The translations under genes and the position numbers were made by a program. From NCBI GenBank assembly GCA_902598655.1, contig CACKCQ010000001.1:124001-188000 (forward strand): a DNA stretch of 64,000 bases. Reading direction: 5' to 3'. The notes under the pieces were generated by a model. The model saw only the letters and a list, made by a program, of their open reading frames with translations. It was not told the DNA's origin and ran no database searches. Positions 35,358 to 45,797 of the stretch are shown here, one piece after another (position 1 is the first letter of the stretch; each line of letters starts with the position of its first letter). The DNA comes from an uncultured Pelagibacteraceae bacterium (lineage in GTDB: Bacteria > Pseudomonadota > Alphaproteobacteria > Pelagibacterales > Pelagibacteraceae).

Positions 35358-36068
35358 ATGAGTCACTTAATACTTGTTAGACATGGTCAAAGCGAATGGA
35401 ATTTAGAAAATAAATTTACAGGATGGGTCGACGTTGAGCTAGCACCACAAGGTAAATTGGAAGCCTGTAAAGCTGGAGAGTTTATAAAAAAATTAAATTT
35501 AGAAATAAAACATTTTTATACTTCATATCAACAAAGATCGATTGATACCTTGAAGCTCATTTTAAATACGATCAGAGTAAAACCAAATAATATAATTAAG
35601 GCCTGGCAATTAAATGAAAGGCACTACGGGTCACTTACAGGATTAAATAAAGATGAAATGAGAAAAAAATTAGGAGAAGAAGAAGTTCACAAATTCAGAA
35701 GATCTTGGGATAATCCGCCAAAACCATTGAACACAAATAGTCCATATCATCCAAAAAATATAAGTATTTATAATGATATACCGCGTAACTTAATTCCAGA
35801 TACAGAGTCCTTAAAAGATACTTATGATAGAGTTGTGCCCTATTTTGTTGAAAACATAGAGAAAAATTTGCACGATAACACAATTATATCTGCTCATGGA
35901 AATTCTATTAGATCGCTTTTAAAATATTTATTTAAAATTGATGACAATGAAATTTCTAAACTTGAAATACCAACCGGAAATCCTCTACTTTTGAAATTTG
36001 AAAAAAAGAATATAAAAGAAGCTAAATACCTAGATCAGAGTAGATCTAAGGATTTAATTAAATTCTAA
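35358..36068 (+). CDS. gpmA: 2,3-bisphosphoglycerate-dependent phosphoglycerate mutase
   Basis: A 236-residue histidine-phosphatase-fold enzyme interconverting 3- and 2-phosphoglycerate. The phospho-acceptor His is in LVRHGQSEWN (residue 8), and NERHYGSLTGLNK and the second His in SAHGNSIRSLLKY complete the site. The length matches GpmA. Stop overlaps the convergent murU stop by 4 bases. Role: lower glycolysis or gluconeogenesis. Confidence 0.95.
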   Translation: MSHLILVRHGQSEWNLENKFTGWVDVELAPQGKLEACKAGEFIKKLNLEIKHFYTSYQQRSIDTLKLILNTIRVKPNNIIKAWQLNERHYGSLTGLNKDEMRKKLGEEEVHKFRRSWDNPPKPLNTNSPYHPKNISIYNDIPRNLIPDTESLKDTYDRVVPYFVENIEKNLHDNTIISAHGNSIRSLLKYLFKIDDNEISKLEIPTGNPLLLKFEKKNIKEAKYLDQSRSKDLIKF

Positions 36069-36757
36069 CCTTTTTGAAGAAGTTTTTCGTAAATATCTTT
36101 ATCTGTTAAATGAAGAAACTCAATACTACTCTCGAAACCATACAAATTTTCTTTTTTGATGTAATTATCCCAAATCTCATTCATTGAAAATATTTTTTTT
36201 GATAAATTTTTAAATATTTTTTTATTTATAATTTGACACCCTGTATAAATATAATTCTTATCATGGTTCTTTTTTAAATTATTGCCATCCAGAGAAAAAT
36301 CGCCTTTAAATCTTTTATCAAAACTTAAATCTTTTTTTACAACCATTAAAATATTTTCTAAGTTATTTTTAAAATATATATTTTCCATCTGGTTGATTTC
36401 ATTTGCATATTGAGCGTTCCAAATTGTATCAGGATTAAAAACTACGAAATCTGTTTCAACTGAATTATTTACTACATTTAAAATACCACCCCCTGTATCT
36501 AATATTTCCTTACCATCTTCTATAATTTGAATTTCTAAACCAAAATTATTTGAAAAAATGAAATCTTTTATTTTATCACTTAAATAGAAAGTATTAATTT
36601 TTAAAGATTTTATTTCTAATAATTTTATTAAGTTTATAGTATTTTCTAATAAGCTAATCTCATTAATTTTTAAGAGTGGTTTTGGTGTTTTCTCAGTTAA
36701 TGGCATTAATCTTTTTCCAAATCCTGCACATAAAATTATTGCTGTTTTAACTCTCAT
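36065..36757 (-). CDS. murU: N-acetylmuramate-1-phosphate uridylyltransferase-like nucleotidyltransferase
   Basis: A 230-residue sugar nucleotidyltransferase with the N-terminal CAGFGKRLMPLTEKTPKPLL motif that binds UTP. It overlaps the end of the amgK-type kinase gene by 4 bases, and this pair is the AmgK/MurU route that recycles MurNAc to UDP-MurNAc while bypassing de novo synthesis. The upstream tsaE-amgK-murU order is common in alphaproteobacteria. Substrate assigned from pairing and family. Confidence 0.85.
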   Translation of the reverse strand: MRVKTAIILCAGFGKRLMPLTEKTPKPLLKINEISLLENTINLIKLLEIKSLKINTFYLSDKIKDFIFSNNFGLEIQIIEDGKEILDTGGGILNVVNNSVETDFVVFNPDTIWNAQYANEINQMENIYFKNNLENILMVVKKDLSFDKRFKGDFSLDGNNLKKNHDKNYIYTGCQIINKKIFKNLSKKIFSMNEIWDNYIKKENLYGFESSIEFLHLTDKDIYEKLLQKG

Positions 36758-37686
36758 ATTTTTTTTATTCTTGGGTTTTTTTGTAGAAAATTTTTCAAAT
36801 CATGAAAATTTGTATTATTTTTGATACGATTGTCGATTAATTTCCAAGCGTAAGGTATTAATTTTAGATATTTTCTTTTTTTATCTCTTTTTGCAAGTCT
36901 TGTGAATATACCAATTATTTTTAGATTTCTTAAAACAGATAAAATTTCAAAATCATTAATAAATTGAGATTCATTTTTATATTTAAATTTACTTAGAAAT
37001 ACTTTTAAAATATTTGACTTAAAACTATTTGAAGTTTTAATTCTTACATCATCTATAAGTGAGGCCAAATCATATGCTGGATTACCCAAGACAGCATCTT
37101 GACTATCTATTAAAGCAATTTTATTTTTATAAAACATCATGTTTGAGACGTGAAAATCTCTATGTACAAACACTTTGTGTTTGATTTTTAAATTTAAATA
37201 CAAATTATCTATTATTTTTTTGAGATTTTTTTTTAAATATCCTTTTTGAATAATTAATTTATTTGCTGCTAAGTACCAATCCAAAAAAAGGTATGACTCT
37301 TTAAGTATTTTGCCTTTTGAATAGTTTGATAAATTAAATTTTTTTTTAAGAAAATTTTGAGTCTTAAAATTTTTAATTTTTTGAATTTGATATAGAATTT
37401 TTAGTATTTTTTTGTATTCATTTAATTTATTTTTGGAGGATTTAATTTTATACAACATGTTTTTATTACCGAAATCCTCAATTTCTATAAAGTTTTTTTT
37501 ATAATTTTGACTAATTAAACCTGGAGCTAATATTTTATTTTTAATCAATATTTTGTTAACTGCATCATAATTTAACAGGTTTGATCGCTTTTGAATTTTG
37601 CTATAAACTAATACTGAATTATTTGTTCTATAAAATTGTCTAAAAGATGCATCTCCTGATAGTTTTTTAAATTTTTTCAAATTCAT
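36754..37686 (-). CDS. amgK: AmgK-type aminosugar kinase (APH fold)
   Basis: A 310-residue aminoglycoside-phosphotransferase-fold kinase. The catalytic loop is VHRDFHVSNMMFYK with the base Asp, and the metal-binding segment is IALIDSQDAVLGNPAYDLAS. The ATG at 37686 is preferred to a TTG at 37701. It overlaps tsaE by 20 bases and murU by 4. AmgK phosphorylates MurNAc/GlcNAc at the anomeric position, feeding MurU. The call rests on this gene order as much as on sequence. Confidence 0.83.
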   Translation of the reverse strand: MNLKKFKKLSGDASFRQFYRTNNSVLVYSKIQKRSNLLNYDAVNKILIKNKILAPGLISQNYKKNFIEIEDFGNKNMLYKIKSSKNKLNEYKKILKILYQIQKIKNFKTQNFLKKKFNLSNYSKGKILKESYLFLDWYLAANKLIIQKGYLKKNLKKIIDNLYLNLKIKHKVFVHRDFHVSNMMFYKNKIALIDSQDAVLGNPAYDLASLIDDVRIKTSNSFKSNILKVFLSKFKYKNESQFINDFEILSVLRNLKIIGIFTRLAKRDKKRKYLKLIPYAWKLIDNRIKNNTNFHDLKNFLQKNPRIKKI

Positions 37687-38149
37687 TAAAATCAAAATCA
37701 ATATTATTAGATATAATTAAGTACCTATTTTCAAGCTTTTCATCATATTCAAATTTTAATGTAAAAGTACTTTCTATATTTTTACCTAAGATTTCAGGCC
37801 ATTCAATTAATCTAGCATAATCTTCTGAGTTTTCATTAAGTCCTAAGTTGTTTAATTCTTTTTTATCTTTAATTCTGTAGAAATCAAAATGTCTAACAAT
37901 TAAAGAATTAATCTCATATTCATTTATAATATTAAAAGTTGGACTAGGTATTTCCGTTTTTTCTAAACCATTTTTTGTTTGAAGATAATTAATTAGATAC
38001 CTAATAAATGTAGTCTTGCCAACTCCGATGTTTCCATAAAAAAGCAAAGTTGTATTTTTACTAACTTTACTTGCAATTTTTTCAGCAATTTTTTGTGTGA
38101 TAATTTCTTTTGAAATATCTATTTTGCTACTTTTAGTAGCGATAGGCAT
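37667..38149 (-). CDS. tsaE: tRNA threonylcarbamoyladenosine ATPase TsaE
   Basis: A 160-residue P-loop protein required for the t6A modification at position 37 of ANN-decoding tRNAs. The Walker A motif is GNIGVGKTT (about 39-47), with [10 protein letters not shown] and the HFDFYRIKD segments of the family. It overlaps the ahcY end by 17 bases and amgK by 20, so it belongs to the ahcY-tsaE-amgK-murU transcript. Confidence 0.95.
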   Translation of the reverse strand: MPIATKSSKIDISKEIITQKIAEKIASKVSKNTTLLFYGNIGVGKTTFIRYLINYLQTKNGLEKTEIPSPTFNIINEYEINSLIVRHFDFYRIKDKKELNNLGLNENSEDYARLIEWPEILGKNIESTFTLKFEYDEKLENRYLIISNNIDFDFNEFEKI

Positions 38150-39419
38150 CTGGTTTATAAGGTCCTTCTGGTGTTACACTTATATATTTTGCTTGATCAT
38201 CTGATAATTTGGTTAATTTAGCTCCAACTTTTTCTAAATGAAGTCTGGCTACTTTCTCATCTAAATGTTTAGGTAAAACATATACTTTTTTCTCATATTT
38301 ATCTGAGTTATTCCATAATTCTATCTGAGCTGTTACTTGATTTGTAAAAGAAGCACTCATTACAAAACTTGGGTGTCCTGTTGCACATCCAAGATTAACC
38401 AATCTACCTTCTGCTAATAAAATAATTCTTTTTCCATCCGGCAATGTAATTTCGTGAACTTGTGGTTTTATTTCGTCCCATTTATAATTTTTAAGCGCAT
38501 CTACTTGAATCTCATTATCAAAGTGACCAATATTGCATAGAATTGCTCTATCTTTCATTTCTCTCATATGGTCAGCTGTCACAATATCTTTATTTCCTGT
38601 TGCCGTAACAACAATGTCAGCTTCTTTTATCATCTCATCCATTAAAACTACTTCATAACCTTCCATTGCAGCTTGGAGAGCACAAATTGGGTCTGTTTCT
38701 GTAACCATAACTCTTGCACCGCTTTGACGAAGAGAAGCAGCGCTTCCCTTTCCAACATCTCCAAATCCAGCTACAATAGCTACCTTACCTGACATCATGA
38801 CGTCAGTAGCTCTTTTAATTCCATCAACTAAACTTTCTCTGCAACCATATAAATTGTCGAACTTAGATTTTGTTACTGAGTCATTAACATTTATTGCTGG
38901 GACAAGTAAATTGCCTTCACTTTCCATTTTTTTTAATGCTAAAACTCCTGTAGTTGTCTCTTCTGATAAACCTTTAACATCATTTAATAATTCTTTATAA
39001 TCTTTGTGCATCAATGCTGTAAGATCGCCACCATCATCAAGTATCATATTTGGTTTCCAGCCATCTTTTCCTTCAATAGTTTGCTTTACACACCACCAAT
39101 ATTCTTCTTCTGTTTCGCCTTTCCAAGCAAATACAGGAATACCAGCTTTTGCAATTGCTGCTGCTGCGTGGTCTTGTGTCGAAAAAATATTACATGAGGA
39201 CCATCTTACTTCGGCTCCTAACTCAACTAAAGTTTCTATTAAGACAGCTGTTTGTATTGTCATGTGTAAACAACCAACAATCCGAGCTCCATTTAAAGGT
39301 TTTTTACCCTTATATTCTTCTCTAAGAGCCATTAATCCTGGCATTTCAGTTTCAGCCAGTGAAATTTCTTTTCTTCCAAATTCCGCTTGGGATATATCTT
39401 TTACTTTAAAATCTTCCAT
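38133..39419 (-). CDS. ahcY: S-adenosylhomocysteine hydrolase
   Basis: A 428-residue enzyme that splits S-adenosylhomocysteine into adenosine and homocysteine, relieving product inhibition of methyltransferases. The NAD-binding loop is [12 protein letters not shown]; other marks are [30 protein letters not shown] and the C-terminal KPDAYRY. ATG at 39417-39419. Only 44 bases separate it from the histidine-kinase gene upstream, too few for a complex riboswitch, and I see no SAH/SAM element there. Confidence 0.97.
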   Translation of the reverse strand: MEDFKVKDISQAEFGRKEISLAETEMPGLMALREEYKGKKPLNGARIVGCLHMTIQTAVLIETLVELGAEVRWSSCNIFSTQDHAAAAIAKAGIPVFAWKGETEEEYWWCVKQTIEGKDGWKPNMILDDGGDLTALMHKDYKELLNDVKGLSEETTTGVLALKKMESEGNLLVPAINVNDSVTKSKFDNLYGCRESLVDGIKRATDVMMSGKVAIVAGFGDVGKGSAASLRQSGARVMVTETDPICALQAAMEGYEVVLMDEMIKEADIVVTATGNKDIVTADHMREMKDRAILCNIGHFDNEIQVDALKNYKWDEIKPQVHEITLPDGKRIILLAEGRLVNLGCATGHPSFVMSASFTNQVTAQIELWNNSDKYEKKVYVLPKHLDEKVARLHLEKVGAKLTKLSDDQAKYISVTPEGPYKPDAYRY

Positions 39420-39463
39420 AGAAAGAGGCTTTTAACAATTTCACTTAATATATCAACAAAGAT

Positions 39464-40996
39464 TTATGCTTCTGGGAAAATTATTTCAATTCTTGCCCCT
39501 TTATCTTTATTATTAGATGCGTTGATTTCACCACCATGAATTTCAACTAAATTTTTGACAATATTTAATCCCAAACCCGAATGTTCTCCAAAGTTTTCAG
39601 GTCTATTACTATAAAATCTATTAAATATCTTATTTGTATCCTTTTCACTAAATCCAGATCCCTGATCAACGACAACTAATTTAATTTTGTCATTTTTATC
39701 TTTTGATATTTCAACGGTAATTTCTTGATTATTTTCACTAAAAGAAATTGAGTTTTCTAATAAGTTTGCGATAATTTGTTCAATTCTATTTTCTATCCCT
39801 AAGATACTATAATTTTTAATTCCATTAGATTTCAATTTAATTCCAATCGATTTTTTTGTTTCATAGATACTGTTAAAATCGTCAACAACAGATTGAGCAA
39901 TCTCTTTTAAATTTAATTTTTGCATTTTCTCAGAGGAAATTGCAGCCTCATCTCTTAGCATTTGAGAGTAATCAGTTATTAATCTTTCAATTCTCTCTAC
40001 GTCATGTGATACAATATTAATTAATTTGTTTCTTTGAGATTTATCATTTGTTTCAGAAATTATCTCAGAGGCACTTTTTAGAGATGCTAAAGGATTTCTG
40101 ATTTCATGCAAAAGATCTGTTGAATAATTTTCTGCTGTAGTAATTCTTTTGTTTAATTCATTAGTCATTTCATCAAGAGAATTTGATAATTTTCCCAATT
40201 CGTCATTTCTTTTTTTTATATTTCCAATATTGGTCTTTTCCTTACTTTTGTTTTTTATAATATTTGTATATTGAACTAAATTTTTAATTGGTTTTAAGAA
40301 GTATCTATTTAATACATATGAAAAAATTAAAATTACTAATGCGACAAGCAAAGCAGTTCTGATTATAAAATTTCTTCTTTCATCTATTGCAACCTTTATT
40401 TCATTGGCATTTTCAGTAATAGCTAGATAGCCTATTGTTTTGTTTTCACTGACTACATTTTTAACAGTTACTAATAGAAATTGATCATAGTTTTCTTTAG
40501 AGTAAGTTAACGGTTTTCCATAATCTGATGAATATGAGTACTTTTTTAAATCTTCAAATATTTCTTTACTTTCAAAGCTTTTATTACTCTCTTCTAAATT
40601 CTTATTTTGAATACTTTGATTGTTTAAGTCACTCATTTCAATTATGTTTAGACTTCTTGAGAAAGCATTAGGATCTAAGTCTAATGTGTCGGTATCTCCT
40701 AATAGATTAAATTCACTATCAAATATCTGTACTCTATCTATACTTTGAAATAAAAATTTAGTAGAAAACAGAAACTCTCTAATATCTTCAGATGAGAAAT
40801 TTATTTTTAAACGATCAATATTTTCTGTTGTATTATCAATAATTTTTATGTGCGAGGCAGTTTTATTTTTAATGAGCGTAGGTTTTACTGTGTTAAGGTA
40901 AAATAATGTTAATACACCTATCACTAAAAAAACAATAAAGTTGATAACTAAGAATTTTTTTAAAATAGATTGATTATTAGATTTTGAAGTAGCCAT
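39464..40996 (-). CDS. Sensor histidine kinase, ChvG/ExoS-like
   Basis: A 510-residue membrane kinase. TM1 at about 14-35 and TM2 at about 209-230 enclose a periplasmic sensor; a HAMP region follows and the DHp box has phospho-acceptor H297 in LLHEIRNPLASL. The ATPase domain has NLLENSISFS (N box), VVDQGSGFS (G1) and HSGLGLNIVKNLV (G2). It starts one base from the stop of its response regulator, so they form a cognate pair. The ChvG call is by topology and alphaproteobacterial context. Confidence 0.88.
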   Translation of the reverse strand: MATSKSNNQSILKKFLVINFIVFLVIGVLTLFYLNTVKPTLIKNKTASHIKIIDNTTENIDRLKINFSSEDIREFLFSTKFLFQSIDRVQIFDSEFNLLGDTDTLDLDPNAFSRSLNIIEMSDLNNQSIQNKNLEESNKSFESKEIFEDLKKYSYSSDYGKPLTYSKENYDQFLLVTVKNVVSENKTIGYLAITENANEIKVAIDERRNFIIRTALLVALVILIFSYVLNRYFLKPIKNLVQYTNIIKNKSKEKTNIGNIKKRNDELGKLSNSLDEMTNELNKRITTAENYSTDLLHEIRNPLASLKSASEIISETNDKSQRNKLINIVSHDVERIERLITDYSQMLRDEAAISSEKMQKLNLKEIAQSVVDDFNSIYETKKSIGIKLKSNGIKNYSILGIENRIEQIIANLLENSISFSENNQEITVEISKDKNDKIKLVVVDQGSGFSEKDTNKIFNRFYSNRPENFGEHSGLGLNIVKNLVEIHGGEINASNNKDKGARIEIIFPEA

Positions 40997-41694
40997 TATT
41001 TAACATTCCAACGATAACCACTACCATATCTGGTTTCTATCGCTGAAAAGTTATTATCTACTTTTTTAAACTTTTTTCTAATCCTTTTTACGTGACTATC
41101 TATTGTTCTATCTTCAATATCTGTGTCTTCTCTGTAAGCAACATCCATTAATTGAGATCTTTCTTTAATAATTCCAGGTCTTTTTGCTAATTCCTTTACA
41201 ATTAAGAATTCTGTTGTTGTTAATTTATCTGGTAATTGCTTGCCATCCCATTCACACTCTAGCTGTGAAGGGTCAAGTTTTAATTTTCCATGTGAAATTA
41301 TATTTCTATTTTCCTCTAAATTATTATCTTTTTTTCTAAGTTGGACACGAATTCTTTCAATAAGAACTTTAGTTGAAAAGCCACCTGATTTTTTTACAAA
41401 ATCATCAGCCCCTAGTTTTAGTCCTAAGAGCTCATCCACCTCTTCATCTTTTGAAGTTAAAAAGATAACAGGCATAGATGTTTTTTTTCTCAATTTTTTT
41501 AACAATTCTTCTCCATCCATTCTTGGCATTTTAATATCTATAACTGCAAGGTCTGGAGGATTTCTTGACAAACCTATTAAGGCACTTTCTCCATCCAAAT
41601 AAGTTTGAATATTAAAACCCTCTTTCTCTAGAGCAATACTTAAGCTAGTTAATATATTTCTATCATCATCAATAAGGGCAATTGTTTGTTTCAT
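40996..41694 (-). CDS. Response regulator, OmpR family, ChvI-like
   Basis: A 232-residue two-domain regulator. The receiver has acidic residues D9-D11, phospho-acceptor D53 in AVIDIKMPRMD and the conserved Lys in LGADDFVKKS. The C-terminal winged helix (about 135-232) contains LTTTEFLIVKELAKRPG and RTIDSHVKRIRKKF. It is encoded just ahead of the kinase. ChvI-type regulators respond to envelope stress and acidity; targets here are not known. Confidence 0.9.
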   Translation of the reverse strand: MKQTIALIDDDRNILTSLSIALEKEGFNIQTYLDGESALIGLSRNPPDLAVIDIKMPRMDGEELLKKLRKKTSMPVIFLTSKDEEVDELLGLKLGADDFVKKSGGFSTKVLIERIRVQLRKKDNNLEENRNIISHGKLKLDPSQLECEWDGKQLPDKLTTTEFLIVKELAKRPGIIKERSQLMDVAYREDTDIEDRTIDSHVKRIRKKFKKVDNNFSAIETRYGSGYRWNVK

Positions 41695-41745
41695 GTTTAA
41701 CTATAAAAATACTAAAATGTTTAAAATTGGGCAATTAAATGTTTA

Positions 41746-44511
41746 TTAATGAAGCTCTCCCCAGTTATCACCTATGTTTACATCTACCGATAACGGTATT
41801 GAAAATGAATGCAAATCACTATCTTTCACACTTGTCATAATATCTTTAATCTTTTTAGAAGCAGATTTAGTACCATTATCAATTACCTCAAAAATCAATT
41901 CATCGTGAATTTGAAGCAACATATTAAATTCATTTGTTTTTTTAGTATCAAGCTCATCGTTGATTCTAATCATAGCAAGTCGCATTATTTCTGATGCAGA
42001 TCCTTGGATAGGTGCATTTATAGCTGCCCTTTCTTGAAAATTTCTAACATTAAAATTTTTGTCATTGATTCCTGGAATATGAGTTTTTCGACCAAAAATA
42101 TTTCTCACATATCCACTTTTTCTACAAAATTTAATCGTGTTATTCATGTATTCTTTAATTTCTGGAAATTTAATAAAATATGAATTTAGAAATTCTTCGG
42201 CTTCATTGTTTGATACACCAATTTGTTTGGCCAAACCATATTGAGATATTCCATAAATTATTCCGAAATTAATGGCTTTCGCTTTTCTCCTCATATCAGC
42301 ATCAATTTTTTTTATGTCTGCACCAAAAACCTGGCTAGCGGTTAATGAGTGAATATCCTCGTTATTTTTAAAAGCTTTTTTTAGTTCTTTTACATCAGCT
42401 AGATCAGCCAAAATTCTCATTTCGATCTGATTATAGTCTGCTGATATTAGTTTTTTATTTTTTTCTGATATGAAGGCTTTACGAATATCTTTGCCCTCCT
42501 CAGTTTTAATAGGAATATTTTGTAAATTTGGATCACTAGACGCAAGTCTACCTGTTGTAGTTGCTGCTAACAGAAAAGATGTATGCACTCTTTTTGTATT
42601 AGGATTTAAATGCTCTGGCAAAGAGTCTGAATATGTATTTTTCAGTTTACTAGATTGCCTCCATTCTAAAACCAATTTAGGAAATTCATTCCCTTTGTAA
42701 GCTAAATCCTCTAGAACTGCTGCGCCAGTTGCAAAACTCCCTTTTTTAGTCTTTTTTAGCGATGCAATTTTGAGGTCATTATACATTATTTCACCCAACT
42801 GTTTAGTCGATGCAATATTAAATTTTTTTTTTGAAATTTTAAAAATTTGTTTTTCTAAATCTTGAAGTTTTTTTTCAAACTTAACAGATAATTTTTTAAG
42901 AAAATTATTATCCAATTTTATGCCATTGATTTCCATAGATGCTAAAATTTTAATTAAAGGTTTTTCGAAAATTTCATAAATATTTAGTAATTTTTCTGAT
43001 TTAAGCGATTTCAAAAATATTTTATATAAACGGTAAGTTATATCAGCATCTTCTGCCGCATAATCTTTTGCAATGTTTAACTCTACTTGACTGAATTTAA
43101 TTTCTTTTTTTCCAGATCCAACAAGATCTTTATATTTAATTGTTTTGTGACCAAGATGAATATCTGAAAGGGTATCCATATTATGTCTATTTTTCCCAGC
43201 ATCTAAAACGTATGACATCAACATTGTATCTTCCATGCTTTGAATATCTATATCCCTTTTACGAAATATTATGTAATCGAATTTAATATTTTGCCCAATT
43301 TTTTTTAAACTTTTATCCTCTAAATATGGTTTTAAAATTCTCAAAACATCTTTTTCATTTAGATTATTTTTATCATTATGACCTGTTGGAATGTAACAAG
43401 CTTTACCTATTTTGCTAGAAATTGAGATACCAACTAAATTTGCCTGATGTGGGTCAAGAGAATCTGTTTCAGTATCAATAGAAAATTCACCAGTTTCTTC
43501 GGCTTCTTGCATCCAATCTTTTATTTCAGATAAATTTTTTATCAAAAAATATTTATCTTTTGATATTTTAGATGTTTCTTTTTTGACTTCTATTTCATCA
43601 CTAAATTTGGATTGACCATACGTCGAAATTGCCGAACTCAATAACCTATTAAATTCCATTTCTCTCAAAAAATTGTATAACTTGTCTACGTCTACTTTTT
43701 TTAAAACAAAGTCAGTTAATTTGTCTTTCACCGGAACATCATTTTTTAATGTGACCAGTTTTTTACTTACCAGAGCCTTATCTTTATTTTCTAAAAGTGT
43801 TTCTCTTCTTTTATTCTGTTTTATTTTAGTTGCGTTTTTGAGAAGGTTTTCTAAATTTCCATATTCCTTAATTAATTCTGCTGCTGTTTTTACACCAATA
43901 CCTGGAACGCCAGGCACATTGTCTGTACTATCCCCCGCTAATGATTGAACATCAATTACTTTATCCGGACCAACCCCAAATTTATTGATTACATCGTCAT
44001 TAGATATAAATTTATTCTTCATTGGATCGTATATACGAACCTTTTTTTTGAAAAGTTGCATTAAATCTTTGTCAGATGATACAATTGTAACCTTTGCACC
44101 TTCGTCTAATATTTGCTCTACATAGGTGGCTATCAAATCATCAGCCTCGTAATTTAACATTTCTATAGAGGGTAAATTGAATGCTAATACTGACTTTCTG
44201 ATATAATCGAATTGTGGAATTAGATCATCGGGAGCATCAGACCTATTTCCTTTATAATCTGAATATATTTCGTTTCGAAAATTCTTTCTTGCAGAGTCAA
44301 AGATTACTGCAAAATGAGTTGGTTTTTCTAAATTTTCGCTAGATTTAGAGTCCTCTAATAATTTAAACAGCATGTTGCAAAATCCACTTACTGCTCCTAC
44401 TGGCAAACCATCACTTTTTCGTGTTAATGGTGGCAATGCATAATAGGCTCTAAATATGTATCCGGACCCATCAATAAGATAGAAATGATCTGTTTTTTTA
44501 ATTTTACCCAT
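41746..44511 (-). CDS. polA: DNA polymerase I
   Basis: A 921-residue full-length enzyme for Okazaki-fragment maturation and repair. The 5'-3' exonuclease domain covers about 1-290 (YLIDGSGYIFRAYYALPPL, VPGVPGIGVKTAAEL). The 3'-5' proofreading domain covers about 320-510 with metal ligands in FSIDTETDSLD. The polymerase domain follows with motif A DYNQIEMRILADLA and motif C IHDELIFEV. All three activities appear intact. It is an isolated gene upstream of the regulator pair and diverges from bioY. Confidence 0.98.
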   Translation of the reverse strand: MGKIKKTDHFYLIDGSGYIFRAYYALPPLTRKSDGLPVGAVSGFCNMLFKLLEDSKSSENLEKPTHFAVIFDSARKNFRNEIYSDYKGNRSDAPDDLIPQFDYIRKSVLAFNLPSIEMLNYEADDLIATYVEQILDEGAKVTIVSSDKDLMQLFKKKVRIYDPMKNKFISNDDVINKFGVGPDKVIDVQSLAGDSTDNVPGVPGIGVKTAAELIKEYGNLENLLKNATKIKQNKRRETLLENKDKALVSKKLVTLKNDVPVKDKLTDFVLKKVDVDKLYNFLREMEFNRLLSSAISTYGQSKFSDEIEVKKETSKISKDKYFLIKNLSEIKDWMQEAEETGEFSIDTETDSLDPHQANLVGISISSKIGKACYIPTGHNDKNNLNEKDVLRILKPYLEDKSLKKIGQNIKFDYIIFRKRDIDIQSMEDTMLMSYVLDAGKNRHNMDTLSDIHLGHKTIKYKDLVGSGKKEIKFSQVELNIAKDYAAEDADITYRLYKIFLKSLKSEKLLNIYEIFEKPLIKILASMEINGIKLDNNFLKKLSVKFEKKLQDLEKQIFKISKKKFNIASTKQLGEIMYNDLKIASLKKTKKGSFATGAAVLEDLAYKGNEFPKLVLEWRQSSKLKNTYSDSLPEHLNPNTKRVHTSFLLAATTTGRLASSDPNLQNIPIKTEEGKDIRKAFISEKNKKLISADYNQIEMRILADLADVKELKKAFKNNEDIHSLTASQVFGADIKKIDADMRRKAKAINFGIIYGISQYGLAKQIGVSNNEAEEFLNSYFIKFPEIKEYMNNTIKFCRKSGYVRNIFGRKTHIPGINDKNFNVRNFQERAAINAPIQGSASEIMRLAMIRINDELDTKKTNEFNMLLQIHDELIFEVIDNGTKSASKKIKDIMTSVKDSDLHSFSIPLSVDVNIGDNWGELH

Positions 44512-44611
44512 AATTTAATTTATAATAAATTGACGTATTATAGTAAGAATAAAACATCCTGTTAATAAATATTAGTGGATTAAACTTTATTAAAATAGTA
44601 ATTTAAAGCTA

Positions 44612-45163
44612 ATGGAATTAGTAAATTCAATTTCTAATAATAAAATAATTAAAATCATAATATTTGCATTAATAGGTTCTATTTTATTGACAATATCTGC
44701 AAAAATTAAAATACCTTTTTATCCAGTTCCTATGACTATGCAAACATTTATAGTTTTGTTTTTAGGAATTTCCTTTGGATATAAAGTCGGGGTACTTTCG
44801 GTAGTTTTTTATTTGATAGAAGGAATTATGGGATTACCGGTATTTTCTAACTCACCAGAGAAAGGTATAGGATTAGCTTATTTTGTTGGTCCCACAATGG
44901 GATATTTAATAGGTTTTATATTTGCATGTCTGATAGCAGGCATATTTACATATAATAAAAACCATATATTAAATTTTTTAAAAATTATAATTGCAACATC
45001 AGTAATATATATTTTAGGTATTTTGTGGCTTGGAAATTTAATCGGTTGGGATAAACCAATATTAGAATTTGGTGTTTACCCATTTCTTTATGCTGAATTA
45101 TTTAAGATATTATTACTAACAGCTTTAGTTAATAAAATTATTAAACTTAGAAAGTATATTTAG
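44612..45163 (+). CDS. bioY: Biotin transporter BioY (ECF S component)
   Basis: A 183-residue membrane protein with six TM segments. The family signature KIPFYPVPMTMQTFIVLFLG is at the N-terminal third, and GIGLAYFVGPTMGYLIGF and LGNLIGW segments follow. BioY takes up biotin, alone or with an ECF module (none here). The gene stands alone, 100 bases from the divergent polA start; no BirA operator is identifiable by eye. Confidence 0.93.
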   Translation: MELVNSISNNKIIKIIIFALIGSILLTISAKIKIPFYPVPMTMQTFIVLFLGISFGYKVGVLSVVFYLIEGIMGLPVFSNSPEKGIGLAYFVGPTMGYLIGFIFACLIAGIFTYNKNHILNFLKIIIATSVIYILGILWLGNLIGWDKPILEFGVYPFLYAELFKILLLTALVNKIIKLRKYI

Positions 45164-45165
45164 AA

Positions 45166-45729
45166 TTACCTTGGAGATCTTTTTGATAGAATTCTTTGAA
45201 GTGTTCTTCGGTGCATTTTAAGTCTTCTTGCAGTCTCAGATACATTTCTGTTACATAATTCAAAAACTCTGTGAATATGTTCCCATTTAACTCTATCAGC
45301 GGACATTGGATTTTCTGGTGGAGCGGCTTTTTTATTTGGATCAGCTAAAAGTGCTTTTTCTACGTCATCTGCATCTGCTGGTTTAGCTAAATAGTCTATT
45401 GCACCTTCTTTAATAGCTGCTACTGCAGTTGGTATATTTCCATAACCAGTTAGCATAACTATTCTGCTCTCTGAGTTATTTTTCTGGATTTCTTTTACAA
45501 CTTCTAGTCCGTTTCCATCGTTTAGTCTCAAGTCAACAACTGCAAAAGCAGGTTTTTTAGATTTCACAGACTCTATTCCAATTTTTACACCCTCTGCTTG
45601 TGAAACAGAAAAGCCCTTTTTCTCCATTGCTCGAGCTAGTCTTTCTCTGAAAGGGTTATCATCATCTACTATAAGTAGAGATTTATCCTCAAATTCTGTT
45701 ATTTTTTTTAATACTTCTGCTTCTGGCAT
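45166..45729 (-). CDS. regA: Response regulator RegA/ActR/PrrA
   Basis: A 187-residue redox-responsive regulator. Receiver domain with acidic VDDDN and phospho-acceptor D66 in AVVDLRLNDGNG. A Pro-rich linker follows (AAPPENPM). The C-terminal Fis-like helix-turn-helix NVSETARRLKMHRRTLQRIL is highly characteristic of RegA. Its kinase partner RegB is not in the window. It lies alone and diverges from the polyamine operon. Confidence 0.95.
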   Translation of the reverse strand: MPEAEVLKKITEFEDKSLLIVDDDNPFRERLARAMEKKGFSVSQAEGVKIGIESVKSKKPAFAVVDLRLNDGNGLEVVKEIQKNNSESRIVMLTGYGNIPTAVAAIKEGAIDYLAKPADADDVEKALLADPNKKAAPPENPMSADRVKWEHIHRVFELCNRNVSETARRLKMHRRTLQRILSKRSPR

Positions 45730-45797
45730 GGGCCTTATATGGAAACATTCTAAATTATTTCAAGGGTACATTTTTACTTTACATTGGCTCATTTTCT

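Noticed and set aside
39004..39435. 143-codon plus-strand frame antisense to ahcY.
   Set aside because: ahcY is strongly conserved on the other strand, and the antisense protein has no recognisable domain or ribosome-binding site.
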